Assembly: GCA_937921825.1 (NCBI GenBank)
Contig: CAKZVK010000159.1
Span: 1 to 38,557 of the forward strand
DNA: 38,557 nucleotides
Source: an uncultured Saprospiraceae bacterium
GTDB taxonomy: Bacteria; Bacteroidota; Bacteroidia; Chitinophagales; Saprospiraceae
Reading direction: 5' to 3'
The number at the start of each line of letters is the position of its first letter. Position 1 is the first letter of the stretch. The position numbers and the translations under genes were made by a program. Shown piece by piece: positions 23,350 through 31,687 of this stretch. The notes below the pieces were generated by a model. The model saw only the letters and a list, made by a program, of their open reading frames with translations, was not told where the DNA came from and ran no database searches.

Positions 23350-24753
23350 ATGAATTCTACGATAGAACAACCAACTATACCGGATTATTTAGCAGAAGAA
23401 ACTCGAATTCTGCTAGACAAATTTGGAAAAGGAAGCCACAAACCTGGATCAGGTAGTGCTGCAGCATTCTCAGGAATGATATCAGCCAAACTTTTGTTGA
23501 CCGTAATTAGTCTAACTATTGATGAAAAAAGAAAAGAAAAGTATCAATCTAATTGGCCTCGACTAATAGAAATAAGTGAGGATGTTAAAAACATTATTTT
23601 TCCTAAGCTATGTGAATTATTTCAAGAAGACTGTGAGGCTTTTAGCTTAGTCGTAAAAGAAAGAGAGAGAAGAGATGCAACTTCAGATGAACTTGAAAAG
23701 GCAATTATTCAGCGTAGTATTGACTCCTATATGGTAGACGCCATATCGATTCCATTTGAAATAGCTAACATTTGTACGGAATTGGCTAAGTACTCTCTTG
23801 AGGTATTTGACCTTGGGTGGAAAGCAGTCCGAGGAGATTCTGGAGTTGCAATAGAGAATGCCCTAGCAGCAATAGGAGGAAGCACTTTTGTAATTACTCT
23901 GAACCTTAGTCACATCTCAACTCTGAATGAATTTTCAGCAAATTCTAGAGTAGAATTACAAAGAATTGAATCTGAATTTGGTAAACTTAAGAAAGCTTTG
24001 GAGGTTCGACATCAAACTCTAAGAGATGAACTTTACTCAAGAGTTGATATACAAGATTCGATTTATTCAATTAAGGAAAATATTTCTTCTCAAGAACTCA
24101 ATAACTACGATTACATTCAAAGAATCGTCAGAGATGTTCAGTTAGCCTTATCCAAGAATCACAATATAGGTTCAGAATCAACTCTGAAACAAAAGATTAA
24201 AATCCTTAATGCACGTAAAGTGCTAGCTCACTTGGGATACAAAGTAGCATATAGTAACAAAGTCGGTTCAGCATATGTCTCTAAAAAGTATAAAGAGATT
24301 GCAGGTGTTTGTGACAACAAGAACCAATTAGTAGCTATCTCCAAACTATATGAAAAAGAAATACAGAGGTTTACTTTAGCACATGAACTTGGTCACGCTT
24401 TACTCCACAGTGAAGAAACTATGTTTAGGGATATTCCATTAGATGGTGCTGACAACCAAGTGAGAGATATAATAGAGATTCAGGCAAACAAATTTGCCGC
24501 TTTCTTTTTGATGCCTAGTAAGTTGGTTACTGATGAATTCTATAGAAGATTTGGTCTGTCAGCTATTACTTCAGATATCTATAAATCATCTATGAATTTT
24601 TCTCCTCAAAGCCAGATTAAATTAAGAAAGATATCTCGACACTTCGCTTCTCTTGTGCAAGAGGAGTCCAAAGACTCAATAGCAAAATTGTTTGGTGTCT
24701 CTCATGAGGCAATGGCAATTAGACTAGAAGAACTTCAGTTAGTCGTTCAATAA
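23350..24753 (+). CDS. FTCD_C (cyclodeaminase-like) domain fused to ImmA/IrrE metallopeptidase
   Basis: A 467-residue two-domain protein. Residues about 15-195 resemble the formiminotransferase-cyclodeaminase C-terminal/cyclohydrolase fold. KPGSGSAAAFSGMISAK (31-47) corresponds to the family's PGGGSVAA loop. FQEDCEAFSLVV (91-102) matches the EDAEAF helix, and GDSGVAIENALAAIGGSTFV with LNLS (162-187) matches the closing helices. A helical linker (about 196-285) leads to the ImmA/IrrE domain. That domain has the zinc site HELGH (345-349), Glu376 in EIQANKFAAFFLMP (376-389) and the C-terminal AKLFGVSHEAMAIRLEELQL. ImmA/IrrE peptidases cleave repressors after DNA damage; the N-terminal half could be a folate- or nucleotide-type sensor. 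No Xre repressor partner is adjacent. REP repeats flank the gene. Confidence 0.75.
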   Translation: MNSTIEQPTIPDYLAEETRILLDKFGKGSHKPGSGSAAAFSGMISAKLLLTVISLTIDEKRKEKYQSNWPRLIEISEDVKNIIFPKLCELFQEDCEAFSLVVKERERRDATSDELEKAIIQRSIDSYMVDAISIPFEIANICTELAKYSLEVFDLGWKAVRGDSGVAIENALAAIGGSTFVITLNLSHISTLNEFSANSRVELQRIESEFGKLKKALEVRHQTLRDELYSRVDIQDSIYSIKENISSQELNNYDYIQRIVRDVQLALSKNHNIGSESTLKQKIKILNARKVLAHLGYKVAYSNKVGSAYVSKKYKEIAGVCDNKNQLVAISKLYEKEIQRFTLAHELGHALLHSEETMFRDIPLDGADNQVRDIIEIQANKFAAFFLMPSKLVTDEFYRRFGLSAITSDIYKSSMNFSPQSQIKLRKISRHFASLVQEESKDSIAKLFGVSHEAMAIRLEELQLVVQ

Positions 24754-24757
24754 AGGC

Positions 24758-24830
24758 AACTGATAACACAGTATGATAAGGGAATCGCTCCTTCGTCACG
24801 ACTCCCGATATACTAATTCCGTTATCAATT
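24758..24830. repeat. 73-nt imperfect inverted repeat (MITE- or REP-like)
   Basis: Outer arms AACTGATAAC (24758-24767) and GTTATCAATT (24821-24830) pair with one mismatch. Inner arms GGGAATCG (24780-24787) and CGACTCCC (24799-24806) also pair with one mismatch, and AGTAT/ATACT pair between them. The element begins 5 bp after the FTCD_C-ImmA/IrrE stop. There is no T-tract, so it resembles a small palindromic mobile repeat more than a terminator. Confidence 0.5.
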
Positions 24831-24901
24831 TACCACGATCGCGATCACCATCGCTAATCATATACACCTCCAATTCATAATACATTCTCTTTAATCTGAT
24901 C

Positions 24902-25013
24902 ACCTTAGTTCGTCGAGGTTTGTAAACCTCGATGCAGTACGCTTGAAATGTAAAGAGTCAAAACTAACTATCAATATGGCCAGTTAAGTTTTCAAGTTCA
25001 ATTACATCTACTG
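24902..25013. repeat. direct repeat copy 2 with REP palindrome and RAYT tail
   Basis: The second copy of the 111-bp repeat. The REP palindrome is intact at 24910-24931. On the minus strand 24964-25011 encodes VDVIELENLTGHIDS and a stop, the same transposase ending as copy 1 with two substitutions. Similarity ends abruptly at 25013, about 80 bp before the helicase start. Confidence 0.9.
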
Positions 25014-25042
25014 CACCAAAAGCCAACCCCGTGCACGTTAGC

Positions 25043-25058
25043 TACACAGAACTGTGTA
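25043..25058. promoter_or_regulatory. palindrome upstream of the helicase gene
   Basis: TACACAG-AA-CTGTGTA is a perfect 16-bp palindrome 33 bp before the helicase ATG, placed like an operator at the promoter. Confidence 0.4.
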
Positions 25059-25060
25059 AT

Positions 25061-25090
25061 TTAGCTTCATAATTAAAAATGAGAAGCTAA
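25061..25090 (+). promoter_or_regulatory. hairpin immediately before the helicase start codon
   Basis: TTAGCTT (25061-25067) and AAGCTAA (25084-25090) are perfect inverted arms that end one base before the ATG. In the mRNA this would form a 7-bp stem next to the start codon and could limit ribosome access. Confidence 0.35.
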
Positions 25091-25091
25091 G

Positions 25092-28000
25092 ATGTCAGAG
25101 CGCAAACCCACTAAGTACGATGTAAGTTTTCAGAATGCTTACAATAAACTCAATACAGAACAGAAAGCTGCAGTAGATGCTATAGAGGGTCCCGTTATGG
25201 TTAATGCTGGACCAGGAACTGGTAAGACTCAGATACTTGCGACACGTATAGGCAAGATACTCCAGCAGCAAGATGTCTCTCCTCATAATATTCTTTGTCT
25301 GACCTACACAGACTCCGCGACCATTGCGATGCGGAATAGGTTGGTCCAGTTTATAGGGCCTACGGCACATCAGGTGCATATCTATACCTTTCATGGTTTC
25401 TGTAATCAAGTGATCCAAGAGAACCTGGACATCTTTGGAGGGTATCGCCAACTAGAGCCTATTACAGATCTCGAAAGTGTGGATGTGTTTAGAAAACTGA
25501 TAGATGATCTCGATGATAATAATCCGCTGAAGCGCTTTAAATATGATAAGTACTATGAAGGCAAGCGTATGAAGCATCTCTTTCAGCTAATGAAGAAAGA
25601 GAACCTATCTGCAGATGAAATGAAAACAGCTACGCAGGCCTACCTAGATGATCTGCCGAATAGGGAAGAATACATTTACAAAAGAAAAACCACCGATAAG
25701 AAAACAGGAAAAGTCTATCAAAAGGGAGACGTCAAAGAAAAAGACATAAAAAAGAAAGAAGCCAGCTTCGGTGAATTACTTGCAGCTATAGAGGAGTTTA
25801 ATAACTTCAACAAGGTCATGGACGATAGCTCTAGGTATGACTTCAATGATATGATCTTATGGGTGCTAGAACATTTCTCTAAAAATGAAGACCTCCTGAC
25901 CAGGTATCAGGAACGCTATCACTACTTCCTTGTCGATGAATACCAAGATACCAATGGTGCTCAAAATGAATTACTAGATTTATTGATCTCTTATTGGGAT
26001 AGCCCCAACGTATTCGTCGTGGGCGACGATGACCAAGCCATCTATAAGTTCCAAGGGGCTAACCTAGGCAACATTCTAGACTTCCAGAAAAAGTATAAGC
26101 CCTTCACTGTAATCTTAGAAAAGAACTATCGATCTAATCAGCTCATCCTCAACAAAGCAAAAGATCTAATTCAGTTCAATCAAGAACGAATGGTGGTGCA
26201 AGTGGAAGGCTTGTCAAAGGAACTAACTGCAGAGGGTAAGTATAAAGCGGATAAAACCTCACCTACTATACTAAGCTATTCTAAGATTTCTCATGAATAT
26301 GCTGACCTGGTCTACAAACTCAAGAAACTGCATGACGAAGCTCCTCAAGAACTAAGTAAAGTCGCGATCATCTATAGAAAACATAAGCAGGTAGAAGACC
26401 TCGTTAATGTACTAGAGAAGTTAGGTGTCCCACTCAATATCAAAAGAAGAATCAATATCCTAGATCTGCCTATCATCAGAAACTTGCTGAACATTCTGAG
26501 TTACCTGAATGAAGAAATGGTCAACTACGAAGACGGACAACACAGACTCTTCGAAATCCTCCATTACAAATACTTTGGCATCAATCCTCTAGACGTCGGA
26601 AAGATAGCACTGCACTGCCAGAAAGGAGTCGTCACTGAAGAAGAGGCAGGAAAAGAAAACGAAGAAAAGAAGAAGAAAAAAATATATCCTAAATGGAGAG
26701 AGGTGATTTCTGATGCGGACTTACTAAAAACTCTTAACCTTCGAGAACCAGAAAAGGTCTTGCAAACGGCTGCCCTCCTAGATAGTCTGATGACTGAGAT
26801 TCCTATCATTACACTACAGTCTCTCTTCGAACGTATCCTCAATGAAGGCGGTGTCCTCAGGCATATCATGATTACTGAAAATAAAGCCTGGAATCTACAG
26901 GTCGTCTCTACTTTCTTTGATCTAATAAAAAAGGAAACCGCTAAAAACCCGACGCTTAATCTCAAGAGCCTACTAGCAATGGTCAAGAAGATGGAAGAAA
27001 ATGAAATTGCACTTCCTATCAATAAAACCATCTCCTCAGAAGACGGCCTTAATTTTATCACAGCCCATTCTGCCAAAGGCCTTGAATTCAAGCAGGTCTA
27101 TATGATCGGCTGTACTAAAAAGATATGGGACGGCTCTGGAAAATTTATGAACCAGTATTCCTTTCCAGACACCATCAATGCGGATAACAGTTCCAATACT
27201 GAAGATGAGAGAAGACTCTTCTATGTCGCAATGACCAGAGCAGAAACCGATCTCTTCATTTCATACGCAGAGACCAATGAAGAAGGCAAACAGCTCGGCG
27301 CCTCACAATTCGTAGACGAGTTACGTGTCGATGAAAATATCAAAGTAGTGCATCCACAGGTATCAGAGGATACGCTTGCAGAATTCTACTACAATCTGCT
27401 GGCCAGGGATCAGAAAACCATCCCTCTTATAGAAAAAGATCTAATAGACAGCTGGATGGAAGGTTATAAGCTATCGGTCACTCACCTCAATAAGTACCTG
27501 AAGTGCCCGCTTAGTTTTTATTTCGAATCTATTCTGAGAGTGCCCTCTGCAAGGAATGCTTCCACTGGTTTTGGTACTGCGATGCACCATGCGCTGAATA
27601 AATTTTTTGAAAAAATCGGTGACCCTACACAGCGATCACTAGAAAGAATGCTCTACCACTTCGAAGAAAACTTGATCAAGCATCGATCCCACTTTACAGA
27701 GGAGGAGTTCAAGAGCTATCTCACTCATGGCAAAATGACCTTAGAAAAACTTTATAAGGAACAACTCGATGAGTGGATCGCTGTGCCGAAGTATGCACTA
27801 GAGGAAGAACTGGCACATGCTGTATATAAAGGCGTGCCTCTAAAAGGATTTATAGATAAGGTAGAAGTCTTCAAAGATCATGTCAATGTCGTCGATTACA
27901 AAACCGGTAAGTACAGATCAGAAAAACTCCAACGACCTAAAAAGACCGAAGATCCTAAGGACCTCAAAAGACTCGGAGGTGATTATTGGAGACAAATTGT

Positions 28001-28304
28001 TTTCTACAAAATGCTGCTCGATAGTGACACCAAAAATGGCTGGAAGATGGCCGCTGGTAAGATATCTTTTATCGAGCCTGATAGAAAAACAGGCGATTTT
28101 ACGACCAAGGAATTTTCTGTAAAGCCAGAAGATATGCAGATAGTAGGACAGCAGATCACTGAGACCTACGAAAATATTAAAGCCTATAAGTTTGACCAAA
28201 CTTGCGAGGACGAAAAATGTCGCTGGTGTAACTTCACAACTAATAATTATGATCTGCAAGCAGATACAGAAGAGCATGATTTTAGTTATGATGACTTAGC
28301 TTAG
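25092..28304 (+). CDS. UvrD/Rep-type (SF1) helicase with AddB-like PD-(D/E)XK nuclease and Fe-S cysteines
   Basis: A 1070-residue ATP-dependent helicase-nuclease. SF1 motifs are in place: Q-motif region LNTEQKAAVDA (20-30), Walker A GPGTGKT (40-46), motif Ia CLTYTDSATIAMRNR, motif II VDEYQDTN (281-288), motif III GDDDQAIYKFQGA (311-323), motif IV LEKNYRSN, motif V TAHSAKGLEFKQVYMIG and motif VI RRLFYVAMTRAETDL. The C-terminal RecB-family nuclease has GTAMHHALNKFF and VDYKTGK (934-940). Four cysteines, Cys805 (LKCPLSFYFE) and Cys1038, Cys1043, Cys1046 (CEDEKCRWC), match the AddB-type 4Fe-4S staple. It combines helicase and nuclease in one chain, suggesting DNA repair or end processing; a defence role is possible. 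Two palindromes precede it. Confidence 0.88.
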   Translation: MSERKPTKYDVSFQNAYNKLNTEQKAAVDAIEGPVMVNAGPGTGKTQILATRIGKILQQQDVSPHNILCLTYTDSATIAMRNRLVQFIGPTAHQVHIYTFHGFCNQVIQENLDIFGGYRQLEPITDLESVDVFRKLIDDLDDNNPLKRFKYDKYYEGKRMKHLFQLMKKENLSADEMKTATQAYLDDLPNREEYIYKRKTTDKKTGKVYQKGDVKEKDIKKKEASFGELLAAIEEFNNFNKVMDDSSRYDFNDMILWVLEHFSKNEDLLTRYQERYHYFLVDEYQDTNGAQNELLDLLISYWDSPNVFVVGDDDQAIYKFQGANLGNILDFQKKYKPFTVILEKNYRSNQLILNKAKDLIQFNQERMVVQVEGLSKELTAEGKYKADKTSPTILSYSKISHEYADLVYKLKKLHDEAPQELSKVAIIYRKHKQVEDLVNVLEKLGVPLNIKRRINILDLPIIRNLLNILSYLNEEMVNYEDGQHRLFEILHYKYFGINPLDVGKIALHCQKGVVTEEEAGKENEEKKKKKIYPKWREVISDADLLKTLNLREPEKVLQTAALLDSLMTEIPIITLQSLFERILNEGGVLRHIMITENKAWNLQVVSTFFDLIKKETAKNPTLNLKSLLAMVKKMEENEIALPINKTISSEDGLNFITAHSAKGLEFKQVYMIGCTKKIWDGSGKFMNQYSFPDTINADNSSNTEDERRLFYVAMTRAETDLFISYAETNEEGKQLGASQFVDELRVDENIKVVHPQVSEDTLAEFYYNLLARDQKTIPLIEKDLIDSWMEGYKLSVTHLNKYLKCPLSFYFESILRVPSARNASTGFGTAMHHALNKFFEKIGDPTQRSLERMLYHFEENLIKHRSHFTEEEFKSYLTHGKMTLEKLYKEQLDEWIAVPKYALEEELAHAVYKGVPLKGFIDKVEVFKDHVNVVDYKTGKYRSEKLQRPKKTEDPKDLKRLGGDYWRQIVFYKMLLDSDTKNGWKMAAGKISFIEPDRKTGDFTTKEFSVKPEDMQIVGQQITETYENIKAYKFDQTCEDEKCRWCNFTTNNYDLQADTEEHDFSYDDLA

Positions 28305-28411
28305 AAAATATTCATATTCTAAAAAGAAGGGTTTGATATTTTCAGATCTGTCTAGGTTTTAAAAAAAGAAATATGATGATGTGACATTAAGTTATCTCTA
28401 TGGCATAGAAG

Positions 28412-28510
28412 ATGAAAATAGATTTTCAATGGCCAATTATTGATGATTATATAGAGAAAATTCAACAATGTCAAACTATACTCTCACGAGCCAAAAGAGC
28501 AAAAACTTAG
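28412..28510 (+). other. possible small ORF, 32 residues
   Basis: ATG at 28412 opens a frame reading MKIDFQWPIIDDYIEKIQQC followed by QTILSRAKRAKT and TAG. It looks like an amphipathic helix with a basic tail. It could be a small protein, a fragment of a longer lost gene, or chance. No family was recognised and no promoter or ribosome-binding site stands out. Confidence 0.25.
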
Positions 28511-28634
28511 ACACAAAAAATGGACATATAATGAAGGCCCTACACTTGCTTAGTAATATGGACGTATCTACATCTTCACTTCTTTAAAGACCTGCATATT
28601 TTGCTTATTTGCCACACTAGTTTTCTAAATATTA

Positions 28635-28642
28635 TAGCTTTG
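28635..28642 (+). promoter_or_regulatory. -7 promoter element of the Asp-box gene
   Basis: TAGCTTTG matches TAnnTTTG and ends 4 bp before the ATG at 28647. A TTTG at 28608-28611 could be the -33 element with a slightly long spacer of 23 nt. Transcription would start about at the ATG, implying a leaderless message. Confidence 0.45.
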
Positions 28643-28646
28643 TCGT

Positions 28647-31004
28647 ATGTCTAAGCAATTTTCCATTTTATTGAGCACCCTCTTGTGGACCGTTAGTCTA
28701 TTTGCTCAGACAGGAAGCAAAGCCATTACGCTAGAAGAAAACAATGTGAGTGGTGGTGGATTCCAGAGCGATGTTACGATAACAAATGATGGATTAACCG
28801 TCTATTCCTCAGCTGATGTTTCTGGCATATTCAAATCTACAGATGGCGGATTGTCCTACAATAATGTCAATGAAGGACTGAAGAGCCCTAAGGTGGCCTC
28901 GCTGGCTATCACAGCAGATAACGAAATGATCCTATATTCAGGAACTGGAGACAAAGGAGGCTCGGGCGGATTATTCAGATCTATAGATGGAGGAGATACT
29001 TGGACACTGACAGCTGATGGAAATTTAGCGCAGTTTGCTGGTAATCATTCCGCAACAAGTGATCCTATCCCTAATGGGCATCCCAGATCTAATGGCGACC
29101 TGATCATTGTAGATCCTGGTGCACTGCAGGCTGTCCACACAGACGACATCGTTATTGCTGGAACCTATGATACTGGCGTTAAGATTTTTACACAAGGTGG
29201 AGATCAATTGGCTTCTTCAGTAAATAATTCAGGTTTTGTAAGATCCGTCGCCTATGACCCCTCTGTACCCAATACAGCTTATGCAGCAATCTACTTTGCC
29301 AATGCTGCTCTCAATGGGATATATGAAATCGACTACAGCAATCCTTCTGCAGCTACATCTAGCTTGGTCTATCAGACTCCTCTTCCTGAAGGTCTGACTG
29401 TATTAAGTAGTGGTAATGTGTATGCGGCCATCGGAGAGAATGGCATTGTAAAGTTTGATGGGAGCAATTGGTCTCCTGTAAATACAGGTATAGATACTAA
29501 TAATCCTCTAAGGCAGTGGACAGCTGTTACAGGCTATGTAAGCGGTACTTCTGATGTCGTGTATGCCGGTGTGAATAATCTCGGGGGTAACCAGAACGGG
29601 ACTAACTATTCTAGCATCTGGAGAACAACAAATGGTGGCAATACCTGGAATCCTTTAGTGAATGCTAACTCTAATGTTTCTGACCAAATATATGGTCAGT
29701 CCTACGACTGGTGGTATAGAATTGCTGCCTTTCCTCAAGCTGGTCTAGGTCGTACCAATAATGTCGTAAGTTCTATTGATGTTGCACTAGGAACCTCACT
29801 CCAATCTGTTAGCGATGATATTATTTACGTCTCTGGAAGAGGTGGCATCTGGAAGTCAGAAGATGGGGGCGCCACATGGCAGCCCGCTGTCTATAACATG
29901 CAGGCCACAGCAAACAATGGTGTCGCTGTCAACCCCAATGATCCTACACAAATAGCAATTGCGAATACGGATTATGTCGTACTGGAAACAGGCGATCGAT
30001 TTGAAGGTGGTGATATGTCGAGAGACAAGCCAGGAGGTGCTGAATCTAGAGCATATGACGTCATATTCGATACGACCTCTGATCTACTTATAGTGGGCAC
30101 TGGAGACAGGGATCAAAATTTTGGAGGAGAAGTGTTTATTAAGTCCTCAGCCACCGTAGGGGATCCTTCTGACGCTGGCTGGACAAATACTAATCTGAAT
30201 GCAGTCGTAGACAAAAGGGTAAGGGCCGTTAGCTATGGCTATCATAACGGCAGTTCTGCAACCACCCAAACTATCTTGGCCGCTGTGGAAGGCGCAGGTG
30301 TCTACAGATATTTTAATGGCACTTGGTCTTATACTGGCTTACCAATTGGTGCAACGAAACGGAGTAATTTCGTATGGCCTGACAATGAAAATTCTGGTGT
30401 CGTCTACTTATTGGATCTATCAATCGGATTTTATAGATCTAATGATGGTGGACAGTCATGGACAAACATTTGGCCTAGTATGAGTTTTAACAATAATGAC
30501 TTCTTTAATACCGGCTATCTTACAGGAGACGATAATAATCCCACGACTGTCTATCTTTCTATCCAGGGAGCATCTGGCTCGCCTATAGGAACCCAGTTCA
30601 AAGTATATAGGATGACAGATGCGGATACGCAAATCTATGGGTCTCCGAACAACTCGAGTACTACGGGTATTACAGATATTACTTTCCACTCTGGCAGCTC
30701 AGACATTGATCGTCCGGGGCCAATAATTATAGGTCCAGATGGTTGTCTATGGGTGACTCAGCACCAGAACTCTCCTAACGACATTGACGCTGGATTATTT
30801 GTCATGGAAAATCCGATGACTGCCTCCGCCTTCGTAGACGTCACTACAAACGAATATCGTAACATTGCCATTAGGCCTAGCGGAATAGATGTCTCATGCG
30901 ATGGCAAGGTGTATATCGTTCAGAACGGGACAGGGCTGGTAAAACTAGATTATGGAAGCTCGCAAGATTGCTATCCTATTCATATACTAAGAAATGATGA
31001 ATAG
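28647..31004 (+). CDS. secreted Asp-box/BNR beta-propeller protein
   Basis: A 785-residue exported protein with a signal peptide (MSKQFSILLSTLLWTVSLFA). At least five Asp-box turns of the form S/T-x-D-G-G-x-T/S-W are visible: STDGGLSY (near 64), SIDGGDTW (112), TTNGGNTW (327), SEDGGATW (404) and SNDGGQSW (598). They are spaced as in sortilin/Vps10- or sialidase-type propellers. The catalytic arginines and FRIP motif of sialidases were not seen, so it is more likely a binding propeller. The C-terminus (CYPIHILRNDE) is not a T9SS sorting domain. Confidence 0.78.
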   Translation: MSKQFSILLSTLLWTVSLFAQTGSKAITLEENNVSGGGFQSDVTITNDGLTVYSSADVSGIFKSTDGGLSYNNVNEGLKSPKVASLAITADNEMILYSGTGDKGGSGGLFRSIDGGDTWTLTADGNLAQFAGNHSATSDPIPNGHPRSNGDLIIVDPGALQAVHTDDIVIAGTYDTGVKIFTQGGDQLASSVNNSGFVRSVAYDPSVPNTAYAAIYFANAALNGIYEIDYSNPSAATSSLVYQTPLPEGLTVLSSGNVYAAIGENGIVKFDGSNWSPVNTGIDTNNPLRQWTAVTGYVSGTSDVVYAGVNNLGGNQNGTNYSSIWRTTNGGNTWNPLVNANSNVSDQIYGQSYDWWYRIAAFPQAGLGRTNNVVSSIDVALGTSLQSVSDDIIYVSGRGGIWKSEDGGATWQPAVYNMQATANNGVAVNPNDPTQIAIANTDYVVLETGDRFEGGDMSRDKPGGAESRAYDVIFDTTSDLLIVGTGDRDQNFGGEVFIKSSATVGDPSDAGWTNTNLNAVVDKRVRAVSYGYHNGSSATTQTILAAVEGAGVYRYFNGTWSYTGLPIGATKRSNFVWPDNENSGVVYLLDLSIGFYRSNDGGQSWTNIWPSMSFNNNDFFNTGYLTGDDNNPTTVYLSIQGASGSPIGTQFKVYRMTDADTQIYGSPNNSSTTGITDITFHSGSSDIDRPGPIIIGPDGCLWVTQHQNSPNDIDAGLFVMENPMTASAFVDVTTNEYRNIAIRPSGIDVSCDGKVYIVQNGTGLVKLDYGSSQDCYPIHILRNDE

Positions 31005-31032
31005 CACTAATTCGGAATAATGCAAATAACAA

Positions 31033-31054
31033 AGGGGCTGAAAAATCAGCCCCT
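31033..31054. terminator. bidirectional rho-independent terminator
   Basis: AGGGGCTGA-AAAA-TCAGCCCCT is a perfect 9-bp stem with a 4-nt loop between the convergent Asp-box and DUF937 genes. T-rich sequence follows on both strands (CATCTTTTGTTG on plus, TTGTTATTTG on minus). Confidence 0.85.
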
Positions 31055-31066
31055 CATCTTTTGTTG

Positions 31067-31687
31067 TTATTTATTCCTTAGAATTTTCATCCCCATTCCC
31101 AAGAGATCGTCCATCATATTACCGTCGCCGTCTCTGTCTAGTAATTTCTCTAGAATATTACCGCCGCCTCCTTGTCTAGCCTGTCCAGCTTGTTGCTGAC
31201 TTGCCCCTCCAAGAAGTATCTGAGCCAAACCTCCAAGGTCTAGGCCACTTGATTTCTGCTTTTGTCCGACTACTCCCATAACTATAGGTGCTAACAGTTG
31301 CATAAGTACACCTGACTTGAAGAAATCCAAACCACTGTTCTGCTGGATAACCTGAGCCGCTTTGACTTGATTGTCTCCGAGCAAATGTCTTAGAATTCCT
31401 TCTCCGTTCATAGTAGAAGGATTATTGACTTGTCTTTGTCCGTTTAGTACTCCTAATAGGTCTCCAAGTATTCCGCCATCGTGATCTTTTTGTATAGCTC
31501 CGAAAAGGCCTCCACCTCTCTGCTGATCGTTAGCATTCTGAGCTACTGCTCCTGTCAGTATTTGTATTGCACCCTGGGCAGCTTTAGCCACTTGATTGAC
31601 ATCCATAGCTCCGAGTTGTCTCGTAATCTGAGAAAGCACCTCTGGACTAAGGTGTTTGATCACCTCATTAATCATGTTGTTATTCAT
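31067..31687 (-). CDS. DUF937 domain protein
   Basis: A 206-residue cytoplasmic protein. The DUF937 pattern is visible as repeated helices with GGxLG-type turns (HDGGILGDLLGVLNGQRQVN, then GEGILRHLLGDNQVKAAQVI). LMQLLAPIVMGVVGQ follows, and the C-terminal GGNILEKLLDRDGDGNMMDD is the usual calcium-loop-like ending of this family in Bacteroidota. Function is unknown; the D-x-D-x-D-G-N loop may bind a divalent metal. The gene is convergent with the Asp-box gene through a shared terminator. Confidence 0.8.
   Translation of the reverse strand: MNNNMINEVIKHLSPEVLSQITRQLGAMDVNQVAKAAQGAIQILTGAVAQNANDQQRGGGLFGAIQKDHDGGILGDLLGVLNGQRQVNNPSTMNGEGILRHLLGDNQVKAAQVIQQNSGLDFFKSGVLMQLLAPIVMGVVGQKQKSSGLDLGGLAQILLGGASQQQAGQARQGGGGNILEKLLDRDGDGNMMDDLLGMGMKILRNK

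Larger units (their letters stand above)
24754..25091. other. intergenic region holding a MITE-like hairpin, the second REP repeat and helicase upstream palindromes
   Basis: About 340 bp without an intact gene. In order it contains a 73-nt imperfect inverted repeat, plain AT-rich sequence, direct repeat copy 2 and two short palindromes in front of the helicase gene; each is listed separately. Confidence 0.7.
28305..28646. other. intergenic region before the Asp-box protein
   Basis: About 340 bp of AT-rich sequence. It contains a possible 32-codon reading frame (28412-28510) and, at its end, the promoter of the following gene. A weak AT-rich inverted repeat follows the helicase stop (about 28302-28321) but lacks a T-tract. 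Confidence 0.5.

Noticed and set aside
26564-27091. Antisense reading frame of 175 codons inside the helicase gene
   Set aside because: The sense strand has continuous helicase motifs; the antisense product is Ser/Phe-rich and unlike any family.
22524-28304. A single multi-gene defence operon of rhuM, FTCD_C-ImmA/IrrE and helicase
   Set aside because: REP repeats, a transposase remnant and a MITE-like hairpin separate the genes, so cotranscription is unlikely; only co-location is supported.
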